Shown in pieces: positions 8,073 through 16,583 of a DNA stretch of 64,000 bases. The stretch lies in assembly GCF_031127875.1 (NCBI RefSeq), contig NZ_JARXIA010000017.1, forward strand, positions 1 to 64,000, given 5' to 3'. Each line of letters opens with the position of its first letter. Position 1 is the first letter of the stretch. The translations under genes and the position numbers were made by a program. Below the pieces are notes generated by a model. The model was not told the origin of the DNA. It was given only the letters and a program-made list of their open reading frames with translations, and made no database searches. This stretch comes from Pelagicoccus sp. SDUM812005. Lineage in GTDB: Bacteria > Verrucomicrobiota > Verrucomicrobiia > Opitutales > Opitutaceae.

Positions 8073-8891
8073 ATGTCCTACGAAATCCGGGAATCCGATT
8101 TCAGGGTACTGCGGGACTTCGGTCGCCACCTTTCCCAATTGTCGCACTGGGAAGAGCTTTCCGAGTGCAGCCTCCTCTACCTGAATCGACTCATACCCAG
8201 CGAATGCGTTTGCTGGAACGAGTGGACCCCAGCGTTCACTTTTCTCAGGGATAGCCATGTTACCGAAAGCCATCGCTCACGGATCAACAGTCTCCTCCCC
8301 GCCTTAGTGGCGAACTTGAGCCATCATCCGGTCATCGCCCTCTTCGGGTGGAACGGTCTGCTTCCGCGCCCCTACCGTCTCTCCGACTACCAGTGCGACG
8401 CCTTCTTTCGCGACAATCCGCTCTACCTGGAAGTCTACCGGCACCTCGACGCCCGCTACCAGCTGGCCTATCCCTTTTGCTCCACGTCCACCACGGAGTT
8501 CCTGCTCATCGTCAATCGCCGCCACCGCGACTTCTCCGAGCACGAGCGACAGCTCCTCCGGACCGCCGGAGACATCATCGCCCCCTTCGTTCACCGCATC
8601 CACGCCAAGGAGCTCGCTCAACGCCAGGCAGAGATCGTAGCCGCCATCATGGAACGGACCTACGGCCTGCTCCACCTCAATATCCTCAGCCCTGGCGAGC
8701 TACTCCTGCTCAAAGAGCTCGCCTCCGGCCAATGCCTTAGCCGTATCGCCGCAGACCGGAACATCCGCCGCGACACCCTCAGCCGCCAGCTTTCCGCTGC
8801 CCGCGAGAAACTTAAGCTCACCACCAACAAGGAACTCCTCGCCACCCTCCGTTCCGATAGCCCACTGGAGACAATCGAGCAGATACGATGA
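8073..8891 (+). CDS. LuxR-type regulator with GAF-like sensor domain
   Basis: A 272-residue protein. Residues 1-185 resemble the GAF-like sensor part of LuxR-type regulators (DFGRHLSQLSHWEELSECSL, then YLEVYRHLDARYQLAYPFCS). Residues 205-258 form a C-terminal helix-turn-helix (LSPGELLLLKELASGQCLSR, then IAADRNIRRDTLSRQLSAAR). This HTH is degenerate: the recognition helix has RRDTLSRQL instead of the usual S-RTV-xH pattern, so its DNA preference may differ. It is monocistronic and divergent from the two-gene envelope operon to its left. Confidence 0.75.
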   Translation: MSYEIRESDFRVLRDFGRHLSQLSHWEELSECSLLYLNRLIPSECVCWNEWTPAFTFLRDSHVTESHRSRINSLLPALVANLSHHPVIALFGWNGLLPRPYRLSDYQCDAFFRDNPLYLEVYRHLDARYQLAYPFCSTSTTEFLLIVNRRHRDFSEHERQLLRTAGDIIAPFVHRIHAKELAQRQAEIVAAIMERTYGLLHLNILSPGELLLLKELASGQCLSRIAADRNIRRDTLSRQLSAAREKLKLTTNKELLATLRSDSPLETIEQIR

Positions 8892-9032
8892 GCCTCGGCC
8901 ACAAAAACGCATATGAAGCGAACGGCACAAAAAGTCCACGCCCTTCAAACAAACCAAGACCGCCGGACCGGAGTTCCAACCTAAGAGAAATAAACATTCT
9001 GTCAGGAAGCCTGAGTAAAAGGCTTCCACAAA

Positions 9033-9157
9033 TTGATCCGTGTTTATCCGCGTGAAACGATGACACTATCCATCCTCGGCCCGCTTTCCGCCCTTTGCGG
9101 TTAAGTCACATCAAGACCCTAACTCCATTCGCGTTTATTAGCGTCCATTAGCGGTTA
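9033..9157 (+). repeat. 10-bp periodic intergenic repeats in a 340-bp gap
   Basis: The gap between two regulators has no gene but contains two runs of ten-base units. At 9128-9157 there are TTCGCGTTTA, TTAGCGTCCA and TTAGCGGTTA in tandem; at 9035-9054 TGATCCGTGT and TTATCCGCGT. All units share the pattern TNNNCGNNNA/T. A weaker relative (TGTCCGTGCTTATCTAAG) lies near 14762. Such strings look like a dispersed intergenic family, but their role is unknown. Confidence 0.6.
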
Positions 9158-9233
9158 CAAAAACCTCAGCGTCCTCCCTGTCCGCCGCAACTCCTAGCAA
9201 CGGCTGGATCGCGGTTAACAAATCCAAATCAAG

Positions 9234-9725
9234 ATGTCCGAAAACGAGATAGCCGAACAAATCGCCGCGGAGTTCCTAGCTGCGGACAGGCTCTCTATCG
9301 ACATCCATCGCCTCACCTCCCTCTTCGCCCTGCTCGGGCAGCTCGGCTGGTCGATCGCCTCCCAAGATTCTAAGAACCGCAATCGCTATCACCTGTACGG
9401 GCAAGCTCGCGACCGCTTCGACGCAGAAAACATTCCGCGCAAGCAACTCCTCGAGCACCTCAACAGTCCCACCGAAAAGCACTACCTGCACGAAAGCAGC
9501 CAACTCGTCATCTGGCGATCTCAAGAACCCAGCCCGCTGCCCCAACCGCAATCGCCCCTTACCAAACGCGAATCCGAAATCCACAATCTACTCCTCGACG
9601 GCCTCACCCTCCCACAAGTCGCCCGCGAACTCGGCATCAGTCCCCGCACCGCCGAAAAGCACGCCCAGAACCTCTACAAAAAAATGGGCGTCCACAACTA
9701 CAACGAACTGCTTTTCCGCCACTAA
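9234..9725 (+). CDS. LuxR-family transcriptional regulator
   Basis: A 163-residue protein. The first ~100 residues are a helical domain of unknown type, without a receiver domain or recognisable ligand fold. Residues 108-163 form a canonical LuxR HTH (LTKRESEIHNLLLDGLTLPQ, then VARELGISPRTAEKHAQNLY, then KKMGV). It begins at MSENEIAEQI. It lies alone, with the periodic-repeat gap in front, and is not obviously tied to a target gene. It was not formed by duplication of the larger LuxR-type gene at its left, because the N-terminal parts differ. Confidence 0.8.
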   Translation: MSENEIAEQIAAEFLAADRLSIDIHRLTSLFALLGQLGWSIASQDSKNRNRYHLYGQARDRFDAENIPRKQLLEHLNSPTEKHYLHESSQLVIWRSQEPSPLPQPQSPLTKRESEIHNLLLDGLTLPQVARELGISPRTAEKHAQNLYKKMGVHNYNELLFRH

Positions 9726-10044
9726 GCTAAGCTCTACCATCACCACCCAACCACGCACAGAGCCCGACCAAGCGCCGCAGAAGGGCTGAACGGGTAACAG
9801 CTCACTACTTTCCCAAAGGGAGCCCCCTCCCCCCCCCTCGAAGGCGACGCTCACGCCAGCAGACGCAAATAATGGCGCTTCTTAAAACGCTCGATAGACG
9901 TTCATCGAGGAGGCTTGCACGTGAACGCCCCCATTCAAAAAGACCGAAACATCTAACTTGATACCAAGAAACAACCCCCTAGCCTCGCCCTCGAGATCAA
10001 TTCAAAATTAGCCGAATTCGCTGCAAGCAATACCGAGAGTACCC
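9726..10044. other. Gene-free intergenic stretch
   Basis: About 320 bases with no credible coding frame. A C-run lies at about 9829-9838. No clear terminator with a T-run follows the LuxR gene, and no promoter for the dioxygenase gene was recognised. Confidence 0.5.
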
Positions 10045-10899
10045 ATGGGGTTTTTAAATCATTTTTTTGGAACAAAGCGACTAGACCTGGACCCATCTTA
10101 TCTAAAGAAGTGGGACGAAGATGGATACTTCATCCTTGAGGGAGCTTTTTCCGAGCGAGAAATCAATTCATTCAACGATCATGTTGATCGACTATGGAGC
10201 GAAAGAAGAAGCCTAGAGCCCCCCATCGTAATTGACTTCTGGGAAGGCGATCTAAACGGGCAGCGCATTCTTTTCAAAGACGCTCCCGAAGGATCCAGGA
10301 AATTGGTGCACAAGTTAAACAACCTGTATATAGACTTTGAATGGTGTCGGGACATGTGCCTATCCCCAGTCATCGTAAAGGCTTTGAAAAAATTAATGAG
10401 TAGAGATCCCATGATCATCAATTCCTTGATTTTTGAGAAAGGAAGCCAGCAGCCCGACCATTTCGATACTTACAGCATGCCGCCTCCGGAAGGAGGAAAT
10501 TTGGTCGTGACGTCAATTTGCCTTGAAGATATTCATCCGGATGCAGGAGCTGTGCACTTTTATCCAGGCAGTCACAAGATCCCTCCCTATATATTCTCAG
10601 ACGGCGGCGTTCGAATGACGGACAGTTCAGAGAGCACCGCCGCAGAAGAATACACGCGTGCCGAACTAAAAAAGCGCAACATCGAAAAAGTCCCGTTCAT
10701 AGGCAAGAAGGGAGATGTCCTCTTTTGGCACGCTCAACTTTATCACGGAGGCGGAAAAATAGCGAACCACGACCTCACCCGCAAAAGCCTAGTGACTCAC
10801 TACTGGAGCAACTTCACCCCACCGCCACCCAAAAAATCCCTGAAGCACGCCGAGTCGGCTTACTATATGCACAGGAAGCACCCCAGCCCTTGGACTTGA
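10045..10899 (+). CDS. Phytanoyl-CoA dioxygenase (PhyH) family protein
   Basis: This 284-residue protein belongs to the non-haem Fe(II)/2-oxoglutarate oxygenases of the PhyH type. The N-terminus has the usual DEDGYFILEGAFSEREI. The iron ligands are H139 and D141 (PDHFDTY) and probably H234 (LYHGGG), with R246 (TRKS) placed to bind 2-oxoglutarate. The middle GAVHFYPGSHKI is a family hallmark. The substrate cannot be told; PhyH-like enzymes hydroxylate acyl-CoA, small molecules or natural products. It stands alone, so the context does not help. Confidence 0.85.
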   Translation: MGFLNHFFGTKRLDLDPSYLKKWDEDGYFILEGAFSEREINSFNDHVDRLWSERRSLEPPIVIDFWEGDLNGQRILFKDAPEGSRKLVHKLNNLYIDFEWCRDMCLSPVIVKALKKLMSRDPMIINSLIFEKGSQQPDHFDTYSMPPPEGGNLVVTSICLEDIHPDAGAVHFYPGSHKIPPYIFSDGGVRMTDSSESTAAEEYTRAELKKRNIEKVPFIGKKGDVLFWHAQLYHGGGKIANHDLTRKSLVTHYWSNFTPPPPKKSLKHAESAYYMHRKHPSPWT

Positions 10900-10976
10900 G
10901 CCTAGCTGAGCTTTAGCAGCAACTCCACAGTCCGAAAGACTCAAAGCCCCCCGCAAACACTCCAAACCTCTCCTCC

Positions 10977-11384
10977 CTAAACCGAAATCGCGTCGTACAC
11001 CACGACCTTGTCCCAGAGATGTGAATACTTCTCCACGAACTCCTTGTGCAAGGGATGGAATTGATAGGCGTCTTGCCCTTCCACGCTATCGAAAAAGAGG
11101 ATCTCCGAGGCGCTGAAGCTATTATCCACTACCTAGCGCTTCTCCGTACTCGCCGGCACCCCCACATGAAGGCCCTTGACCGAGGGAATTCGAGCGAGGC
11201 CACGAATCCCCTCCAGCAGCATTTTCAAGTCCCCCTCGGAGTCCGGGCGCTTTAACCAGAAAAAGACGTGGTGAACGAGCTTGTGGCTGGCGTCCAACTC
11301 CTTGCCGGATAGAGCAGGAAGCGCAGAGGCGGTGCAGAGGGCGGCAGTCCCCATGAGGAATTTTCTTCGGTTCGGTTGATTCAT
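10977..11384 (-). pseudogene. Dabb-domain protein with in-frame amber stop
   Basis: The start MNQPNRRKFLMGTAALCTAS is a Tat-type signal (RRKFL), and the following HKLVHHVFFWLKRPDSEGDL is the start of a Dabb (stress-responsive A/B barrel) domain. After VGVPASTEKR, codon 84 is TAG (11133-11135). Without it the frame runs on for 51 codons as VVDNSFSASEILFFDSVEGQ, then DAYQFHPLHKEFVEKYSHLW, and so on to a proper TAG at 10977-10979. So the Dabb domain is complete apart from one nonsense codon. It is either a very young pseudogene, a sequencing error, or read through. Confidence 0.85.
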
Positions 11385-11707
11385 AGAGCTGGTTATCATG
11401 CAGCCGCCAAGAGAGATCAACTCGATAGACCTGGAGCGAGGCCGAAACGGTCCATGCACAGAGATGCAACCGACATAGCGCGACAGCCCGTTTTATTCAC
11501 GCTGTATCAGCATCCTAAAGCAGCTCCCTTTCCACGGCATTCAACTTTCTCATCTAGTCGGCTCCGCGAATGATTGGCATAGTCGCAGCCGCAACGCCCC
11601 CTATTCACCACTACAACTCCCGCATGCCGCAACTTCCTCAGCGCATGCAGCCACGGCCCCGAAACAAAGACGTTGTGCAAACGCCAATCCGTGGCACGAT
11701 CTCGAGC

Positions 11708-13012
11708 ATGGAATCTGCAACGACTCGGGTCCTGATCGCAGCCTTACTATTGAATTTGGGATCGCTTGCGGTCGGACAGGAGAAAGAAGAGCGCACCATC
11801 GAGCGATCGTCGGTGCTGAGCGCTAGGATCCGCGAAACGGCTGACCTTAAACGCGTATCGTTCGATAGACTTAAAATCGAATCGCTGTCGGACAGCCCCC
11901 TTACGGACTGGGAAATTACCGATCTCGATGGACGAAACGCAGAGGCGGAGCTCAAACCGAAAATAGTTGAGGGAAACCTTACGATTAGCCCGTCAACACT
12001 AGCTCAGTTCGCTATAAAGCCCAAAGCAGTTGAGACCAAAGTGCTCGACCGCCCAACGCTTCTGGAACTGCCTGGAGGTATCATTTCCACACGCCCTGGT
12101 ACCGTTGGCTCTACTAAAGCCGGCTGGTTCCGGCTCACCTTCCTTGCGAGTCCGCTACCAGCAATCTGGAACCCGCTTAGCGAGCGATACGAAACGGACG
12201 TTACCTTCGGGCTCAAACCGCCAAGCGACGATCAAAATACTTCCGAACTGAAAAAGCCCGTCGACGTTAAGGTCGGGTTCGAAGGACTGGTGGCGGATCC
12301 GGCTCCCGAGATCAGGATCGGAGGCGTTGGACTGAACCAAGAAAAGTCTTTCAGGCTAGCGTTCCTTCCCACCACAGAGAACCCGGTACTGAAAGTGAGA
12401 TCAACGATTTCAGACGTCGACCTCGAACTGCGGGCCATGCCACGCCTCCAGCTAAAATCACGGCAAAGCGAAATGCTCGGCTTCGGACTGGAACAAGTAA
12501 CCTTCGACCTCTCGCAAGTACTTCCGCATGGTGACATCGCCGAGCGAGATTCACCTCTACCTATTTCCGTATCAGTAACCGGCAGAGCAGTGGTCTACCC
12601 GGATCAACTCGTTCTAGAACCTCAAGATGCTCAGACACAGTTCCGAGTCCGGTCAACAGGCATAGGGCCGCTGCAGGTGACAGCCCGATCAGGAGACTCA
12701 GTATCCACTGGAACGATACAACAGACTCTCCCTATCGGCCCTCTTCTCGCCGTTCTGGCAGGGGGAGCATTGGGCGGTTTCTCTAGACGATTCATCAAAG
12801 GAGCCAGCAAAAAGAACACCACACGTTGGATCATCGAAGGCCTGGCAATAAGCGTCATTGCTTTTGTGGCAGGCGTTTTGGGCGTGGGCTATTTGATGCT
12901 TCCCAGCGCCATCGTCGCAACTGAAGCAGGGGCATTCCTAAGCGGAGCTATTTGCGGCTTCGCAGGCGTTACCGTCTTGGAAAAGCTCACGAGCAAGGTC
13001 AGCAATTCCTAG
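11708..13012 (+). CDS. Secreted membrane-anchored protein, unknown
   Basis: A 434-residue protein if it starts at MESATTRVLIAALLLNLGSL, which gives a normal signal peptide; the frame is open for 46 codons further upstream, but that part is poor. The mature region is beta-rich without known motifs (SPLTDWEITDLDGRNAEAEL, VFGL-type strands). The last ~100 residues hold hydrophobic segments (GPLLAVLAGGALGGFSRRFI, GLAISVIAFVAGVLGVGYLM, GAFLSGAICGFAGVTVL) that would anchor it in the inner membrane. The family is not recognised. It is transcribed alone. Confidence 0.65.
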   Translation: MESATTRVLIAALLLNLGSLAVGQEKEERTIERSSVLSARIRETADLKRVSFDRLKIESLSDSPLTDWEITDLDGRNAEAELKPKIVEGNLTISPSTLAQFAIKPKAVETKVLDRPTLLELPGGIISTRPGTVGSTKAGWFRLTFLASPLPAIWNPLSERYETDVTFGLKPPSDDQNTSELKKPVDVKVGFEGLVADPAPEIRIGGVGLNQEKSFRLAFLPTTENPVLKVRSTISDVDLELRAMPRLQLKSRQSEMLGFGLEQVTFDLSQVLPHGDIAERDSPLPISVSVTGRAVVYPDQLVLEPQDAQTQFRVRSTGIGPLQVTARSGDSVSTGTIQQTLPIGPLLAVLAGGALGGFSRRFIKGASKKNTTRWIIEGLAISVIAFVAGVLGVGYLMLPSAIVATEAGAFLSGAICGFAGVTVLEKLTSKVSNS

Positions 13013-13028
13013 CTTCGCTAGAATTTGC
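13002..13028 (+). terminator. 12-bp hairpin over the stop codon, no T-run
   Basis: The arms GCAATTCCTAGC and GCTAGAATTTGC pair with two mismatches around a TTC loop, and the hairpin covers the stop codon of the membrane-anchored protein. No T-run follows, so a role as an intrinsic terminator is only possible. Confidence 0.35.
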
Positions 13029-13601
13029 TCATACGATCCAGCGCTTGATCACGATAGCCCTGAACGCAATGCTGCTACAATCCTGTCCAGCTGTTTTCCC
13101 CACCCCTGTTCTAACGCATCCCCATAAAACGAACACAGAAGTAGCGCCCCCACCGCCTCCCCTTCTTTGCGTCTAGTCGGCTACGATCAACTGAATAGCC
13201 AATCGTATCGCAGTCACTCATCGCCTCGAGAAGGAGAGACGGTTCCACCAAGGGCACTTGCTCCGACAGGAGCGATTGCGGCTTGATCATACCCGACTCG
13301 ACCATGCGCGACCTCTCCGGATAGCGACGGAACCTCATCTCCGTCGATCCACGTACTTGCAGCTCTCGCGCCGGCAGCGGAAGCATTACATCCTACGCTC
13401 ACGAAGTCGGAAATCGGCATTCGATCGGAACGATCGACAATACGAATCCCACACTCTACAAGCGAACGGGATAAAGTCCCAAGGTACGAATTAGCTCGCA
13501 AAGCACGTATAGGAATTGTTACTACAAGCCATTGCTGTAGGCCGCCTATATAATAAAACAGCCCGCCTACCCCGGCTAAATCCAATCGATCCTATCCGAT
13601 T
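13029..13601. other. Gene-free intergenic stretch
   Basis: About 570 bases with only short unconvincing reading frames on both strands. I see no RNA gene or mobile element. The next gene begins a lipoprotein, and its promoter should be in the last 100 bases, which are AT-richer (TATATAATAAAACAG near 13548), but a -35/-10 pair cannot be set. Confidence 0.45.
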
Positions 13602-14060
13602 ATGAAAAATAGAGATTCGAAAAGAGCAAACGGGCTTCGTTCCCTCCACACCCTCGCTCACCTTGCAACTCTAGGTCTAATACTTACTTTCCTAGCAGGA
13701 TGCCCTCCCCCTCCGCCCGCCGCACCCGCAACGACTGCTACGTCGGGCTCCTATACCGTATCCGTCACCGCGGTCGGCCCTACCAAATGGACCTACGTTG
13801 TATCCACTACTGGCGCCTCAAATATCAACTATGTGGAATTCATCCTTCCACTGAACGTGAACAGCGTAACGGTTACGAAACCCGCGGGCTGGACCTCCAA
13901 TACCGCCGGAGGCAGCATCGTGCTAACGAGCGCCACGGGAGCCATAACCCAAACCTTCGACCTCGAAATCGACAAGAACAACGGCCCTGTCTACGTGATC
14001 GTGCAACCGATCTCAGGCGGAGCCAAGACCACCCTCGGCCCCGTCGCCGGACCGACCTGA
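13602..14060 (+). CDS. Small lipoprotein of unknown function
   Basis: The 152-residue product has a lipoprotein signal (residues 21-34, ATLGLILTFLAGC); the lipid-bearing Cys is followed by a proline run CPPPPPAAPATTATSG that probably works as a spacer. The rest is a single beta-sandwich-like domain (NYVEFILPLNVNSVTVTKPA) without known motifs. It is followed by a strong intrinsic terminator, so it is a single-gene unit. Confidence 0.75.
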   Translation: MKNRDSKRANGLRSLHTLAHLATLGLILTFLAGCPPPPPAAPATTATSGSYTVSVTAVGPTKWTYVVSTTGASNINYVEFILPLNVNSVTVTKPAGWTSNTAGGSIVLTSATGAITQTFDLEIDKNNGPVYVIVQPISGGAKTTLGPVAGPT

Positions 14061-14090
14061 TTCGTTCGACCTTCCCGATAAACTGGTTCG

Positions 14091-14122
14091 AAAAGCGACT
14101 CCTCCCGCGAGTCGCTTTTTTT
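14091..14122 (+). terminator. Intrinsic terminator after the lipoprotein gene
   Basis: The stem GCGACTC (14095-14101) pairs with GAGTCGC (14109-14115) around a 7-base loop and is flanked by AAAA and a run of seven T (14116-14122). Confidence 0.85.
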
Positions 14123-14226
14123 GCGTTCCGTCACGGAATCGTGCAACTCGAACACGGAGAGCGCGACGCGTATCCAGTTTTCACTACATAGAGCACCCAA
14201 AAACGCAGCGCCGAGCGGCAGCCGAT

Positions 14227-14643
14227 TCACTCCGTACGCGTTTCCAGCCCCACCAGGGGAAATGCATGCGTGCCGAAGTGGACCAGCAAACTTCCGCGAG
14301 CGCCCACCTGCGCCTCTCCCTCCAGCCGAATCGCCCGCCGCCGCTCTCCATTCGCAAACACGCCCACGATGTGCTCCTCGCGCACGCTCTTCAACCCTGC
14401 CTTGCGACTCGTAAACGTCACCAAGGCAAAGCGTTCTCCCAGCTTGTTGCTTAAGAAGCGACAGTACTCGACTTCAAATCCGCTCAAATATGGACGGAGA
14501 GCATTCCACTCTCCGCCAAAAGCGATCTTCCCCTCCGGAATTTCCACTTGGTCAAACGCAGCGACCTTGTCGCCAGGGCGCAACGGTTCCGCCCTCAAGC
14601 CCAAGGCAAGGACGCTATAGATAACGACAATCAATATTTTCAT
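14227..14643 (-). CDS. Small exported protein, unknown
   Basis: The 138-residue product has a signal peptide (MKILIVVIYSVLALGLRA). The mature part is short and charged (EPLRPGDKVAAFDQVEIPEG), with no domain recognised. It lies divergent from the esterase gene to its right. Confidence 0.6.
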   Translation of the reverse strand: MKILIVVIYSVLALGLRAEPLRPGDKVAAFDQVEIPEGKIAFGGEWNALRPYLSGFEVEYCRFLSNKLGERFALVTFTSRKAGLKSVREEHIVGVFANGERRRAIRLEGEAQVGARGSLLVHFGTHAFPLVGLETRTE

Positions 14644-14864
14644 AAGAGCTCAGGTTAAAAACAAACGCCTCTTTGGACGAAGCCCTCGTGGGAATATTCA
14701 ATCCGGCCCTCTCCTTCAGAGAGGAACACAGAGCCTCTGCCTCAGGCCCTGCCTACAGTTTTGTCCGTGCTTATCTAAGTTTTGTAGGAGTCTCGACCTT
14801 GGACTTTCGCGAAGCCTTTCGCTTCAGTCTATCCACGACACGACTCCCATAACAACCTACCGCC

Positions 14865-15779
14865 ATGCCTACCCCGCTCACCGCCCTACTATTCCTTTTG
14901 GCTGGTTGCCTGCTTGCGAGCGCCAACGCCAATACCTACAACGTTTACTTCCTCGGCGGCCAGTCCAACATGGTCGGCTTCGGCTACCAGAACGGGCTCC
15001 CCGACGACCTGGACGAGGGCATCTACAAAGTCCCCATCTTCAGCGGCGCCTCGAAAATGGACGAGAACCCGACCGGCGGCGACGGCAAGTGGACCACCCT
15101 CACGGTCGGCTTCGGGCTCGGTTCCGACTTCGTCGCCGGCGAATACGTCCTGAGCGATCGCTTCGGTCCCGAAATCACCTTCGCCGACGAGTTGCTGAAG
15201 CTCGCCCCGGAGGAAAACATCGCGATCATCAAATACGCATGGGGCGGCACCGCCCTGCTCGACGGCGTCTCCGGCTACGGATCCTGGGACCCCAGCGTCC
15301 GCAAGCTCAACCAATACGACTACTTCCTAAAAACGGTCCGCAACGCCCTCGCCGCGCGCGACATCGACTCCGACGGCGAACCCGACCAGCTCGTGCCAGC
15401 GGGCATCATCTGGATGCAGGGAGAGGCCGACGCCTTCGAAAGCCAAGCCGCTTCGCAGGCCTACCAGGAGAACCTGACCAACTTGATGCGCCTCATGCGG
15501 GCCGCCTTTCGCGACAACACCCTGCCCATCGTAATCGGCCGCATCACCGACTCGCGAAGCGGCCAGCCGGAGCCGGTCATGAAATTTTCCGACACCGTGC
15601 GGCAGGCCCAAGAAGCCTTCGCCGCGCAGGACCCCTTCGCATCGCTCTCAACCGTCACCGAGCAACTCGAATACGGAGAGCACGACGCGTGGCACTACCT
15701 CTCGGAAGGTTATGTCCTCATGGGCCGCGACTTCGCCCGAAGGATCCACTCCCTCAACAAAGCGACGCCCAAGGACTGA
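14865..15779 (+). CDS. Sialate O-acetylesterase / CE6-type carbohydrate esterase
   Basis: A 304-residue secreted esterase of the SASA type (SGNH-like hydrolase). The signal peptide covers residues 1-22. GGQSNMVGFG holds the nucleophile S34, WMQGEAD (183-189) is the second conserved block, and DAWHYLSEGY carries D274 and H277, the likely rest of the triad. Enzymes of this family remove acetyl groups from carbohydrates, either sialic acids or, as CE6, xylan. Given GH115 and GH43 genes elsewhere in the window, acetylxylan is a reasonable guess. It is a monocistronic gene, convergent with the ars-type operon. Confidence 0.8.
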   Translation: MPTPLTALLFLLAGCLLASANANTYNVYFLGGQSNMVGFGYQNGLPDDLDEGIYKVPIFSGASKMDENPTGGDGKWTTLTVGFGLGSDFVAGEYVLSDRFGPEITFADELLKLAPEENIAIIKYAWGGTALLDGVSGYGSWDPSVRKLNQYDYFLKTVRNALAARDIDSDGEPDQLVPAGIIWMQGEADAFESQAASQAYQENLTNLMRLMRAAFRDNTLPIVIGRITDSRSGQPEPVMKFSDTVRQAQEAFAAQDPFASLSTVTEQLEYGEHDAWHYLSEGYVLMGRDFARRIHSLNKATPKD

Positions 15780-15792
15780 TCTCGGCGCCGCC

Positions 15793-16191
15793 TCAGCCTT
15801 TTCCCTCGATCACCTCGAGCCATTGCTCGCTGCTCGGCCCCACCACGCACTCTCCGTCGACCCGCATGGCCAGGCGTTGCTTGCAGCGGTTGGCCACATC
15901 GGCAAATTCGCCTTCAGGCAAGGCCCGAACGGAATCGACCAGGGCCCGCCAGTGCGGCAAGGCCTGTTCGGCTAGCGTATAATAAACCCACTTGCCGGAC
16001 TTGCGCTGCGCCAGCAGACCCGCCTTGTAGAGAATCTTCAAATTGCGGGAAGCGTTGTACTGGGTATCTCCCGTCACGTCCATGGCCTCCGCCACAGTGA
16101 TACATTGGTCGACATGGATCAGCAGCCAAAAGAGGCGCAAGCGATGGGGTTCGGCCAGTGCCTTCAGGGCATCGATATAGTGTTCATTCAT
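15793..16191 (-). CDS. ArsR-family transcriptional repressor
   Basis: A 132-residue winged-helix protein. ALAEPHRLRLFWLLIHVDQC, then ITVAEAMDVTGDTQYNASRN, then LKILYKAGLLAQRKSGKWVY shows the ArsR/SmtB fold. The classical ELCVC metal site is absent; a single Cys (DQCITV) sits near that place and another lies near the C-terminus (GECVVG). So the inducer site differs from classical ArsR. It is the last gene of a minus-strand set with a small membrane protein, three bases upstream, and a permease. The inverted repeat in front of the permease is its likely operator. Confidence 0.85.
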   Translation of the reverse strand: MNEHYIDALKALAEPHRLRLFWLLIHVDQCITVAEAMDVTGDTQYNASRNLKILYKAGLLAQRKSGKWVYYTLAEQALPHWRALVDSVRALPEGEFADVANRCKQRLAMRVDGECVVGPSSEQWLEVIEGKG

Positions 16192-16194
16192 TCG

Positions 16195-16380
16195 CTATTC
16201 TTTTTGCTTCATTAAACCGACCGTCAGGATGCCCAATCCAGCCAAAAAAACGATTCCGGAATGGGCAGCATGGAGGCCCAACGTGGAAGCCTCGGCGCCA
16301 GATAACAAGGCGATCCAGAAAAAAGGGCAAAAGAAGCCCAGCAGGGCGATGTTACGCCCCGCCTTTACCTGCTCCGTCAT
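16195..16380 (-). CDS. Small two-helix membrane protein
   Basis: A 61-residue protein with two hydrophobic helices (NIALLGFFCPFFWIALLSG and HSGIVFLAGLGILTVGLM). I chose MTEQVKAGRN as the start; an upstream open extension has odd composition. It sits between the permease and the repressor with a 3-bp gap to the latter and probably helps the permease. The family is not recognised. Confidence 0.6.
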   Translation of the reverse strand: MTEQVKAGRNIALLGFFCPFFWIALLSGAEASTLGLHAAHSGIVFLAGLGILTVGLMKQKE

Positions 16381-16583
16381 CTTCCCGCCTCGAACCAAGG
16401 TCGAAAGCGCCCGGAACAAATGCCGGTACGGGCAACACTCGAGAAGGCGCCAAAGGCCTGATCGCCTTGGCGTAGGGCTCAGCTTTTCGGACTGCTTCAT
16501 ATTCGCTTACTTTTCTTGTCGCAACTGAATCGGCCCCGCAGGGCCAGCCGTTACCGGCGCCGTCCGCGAGGCTCCCCGTTCTC

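Noticed and set aside
13111-13585. Short minus-strand frames in the 13.0-13.6 kb gap
   Set aside because: No start signal, no family resemblance, odd composition; treated as non-coding.
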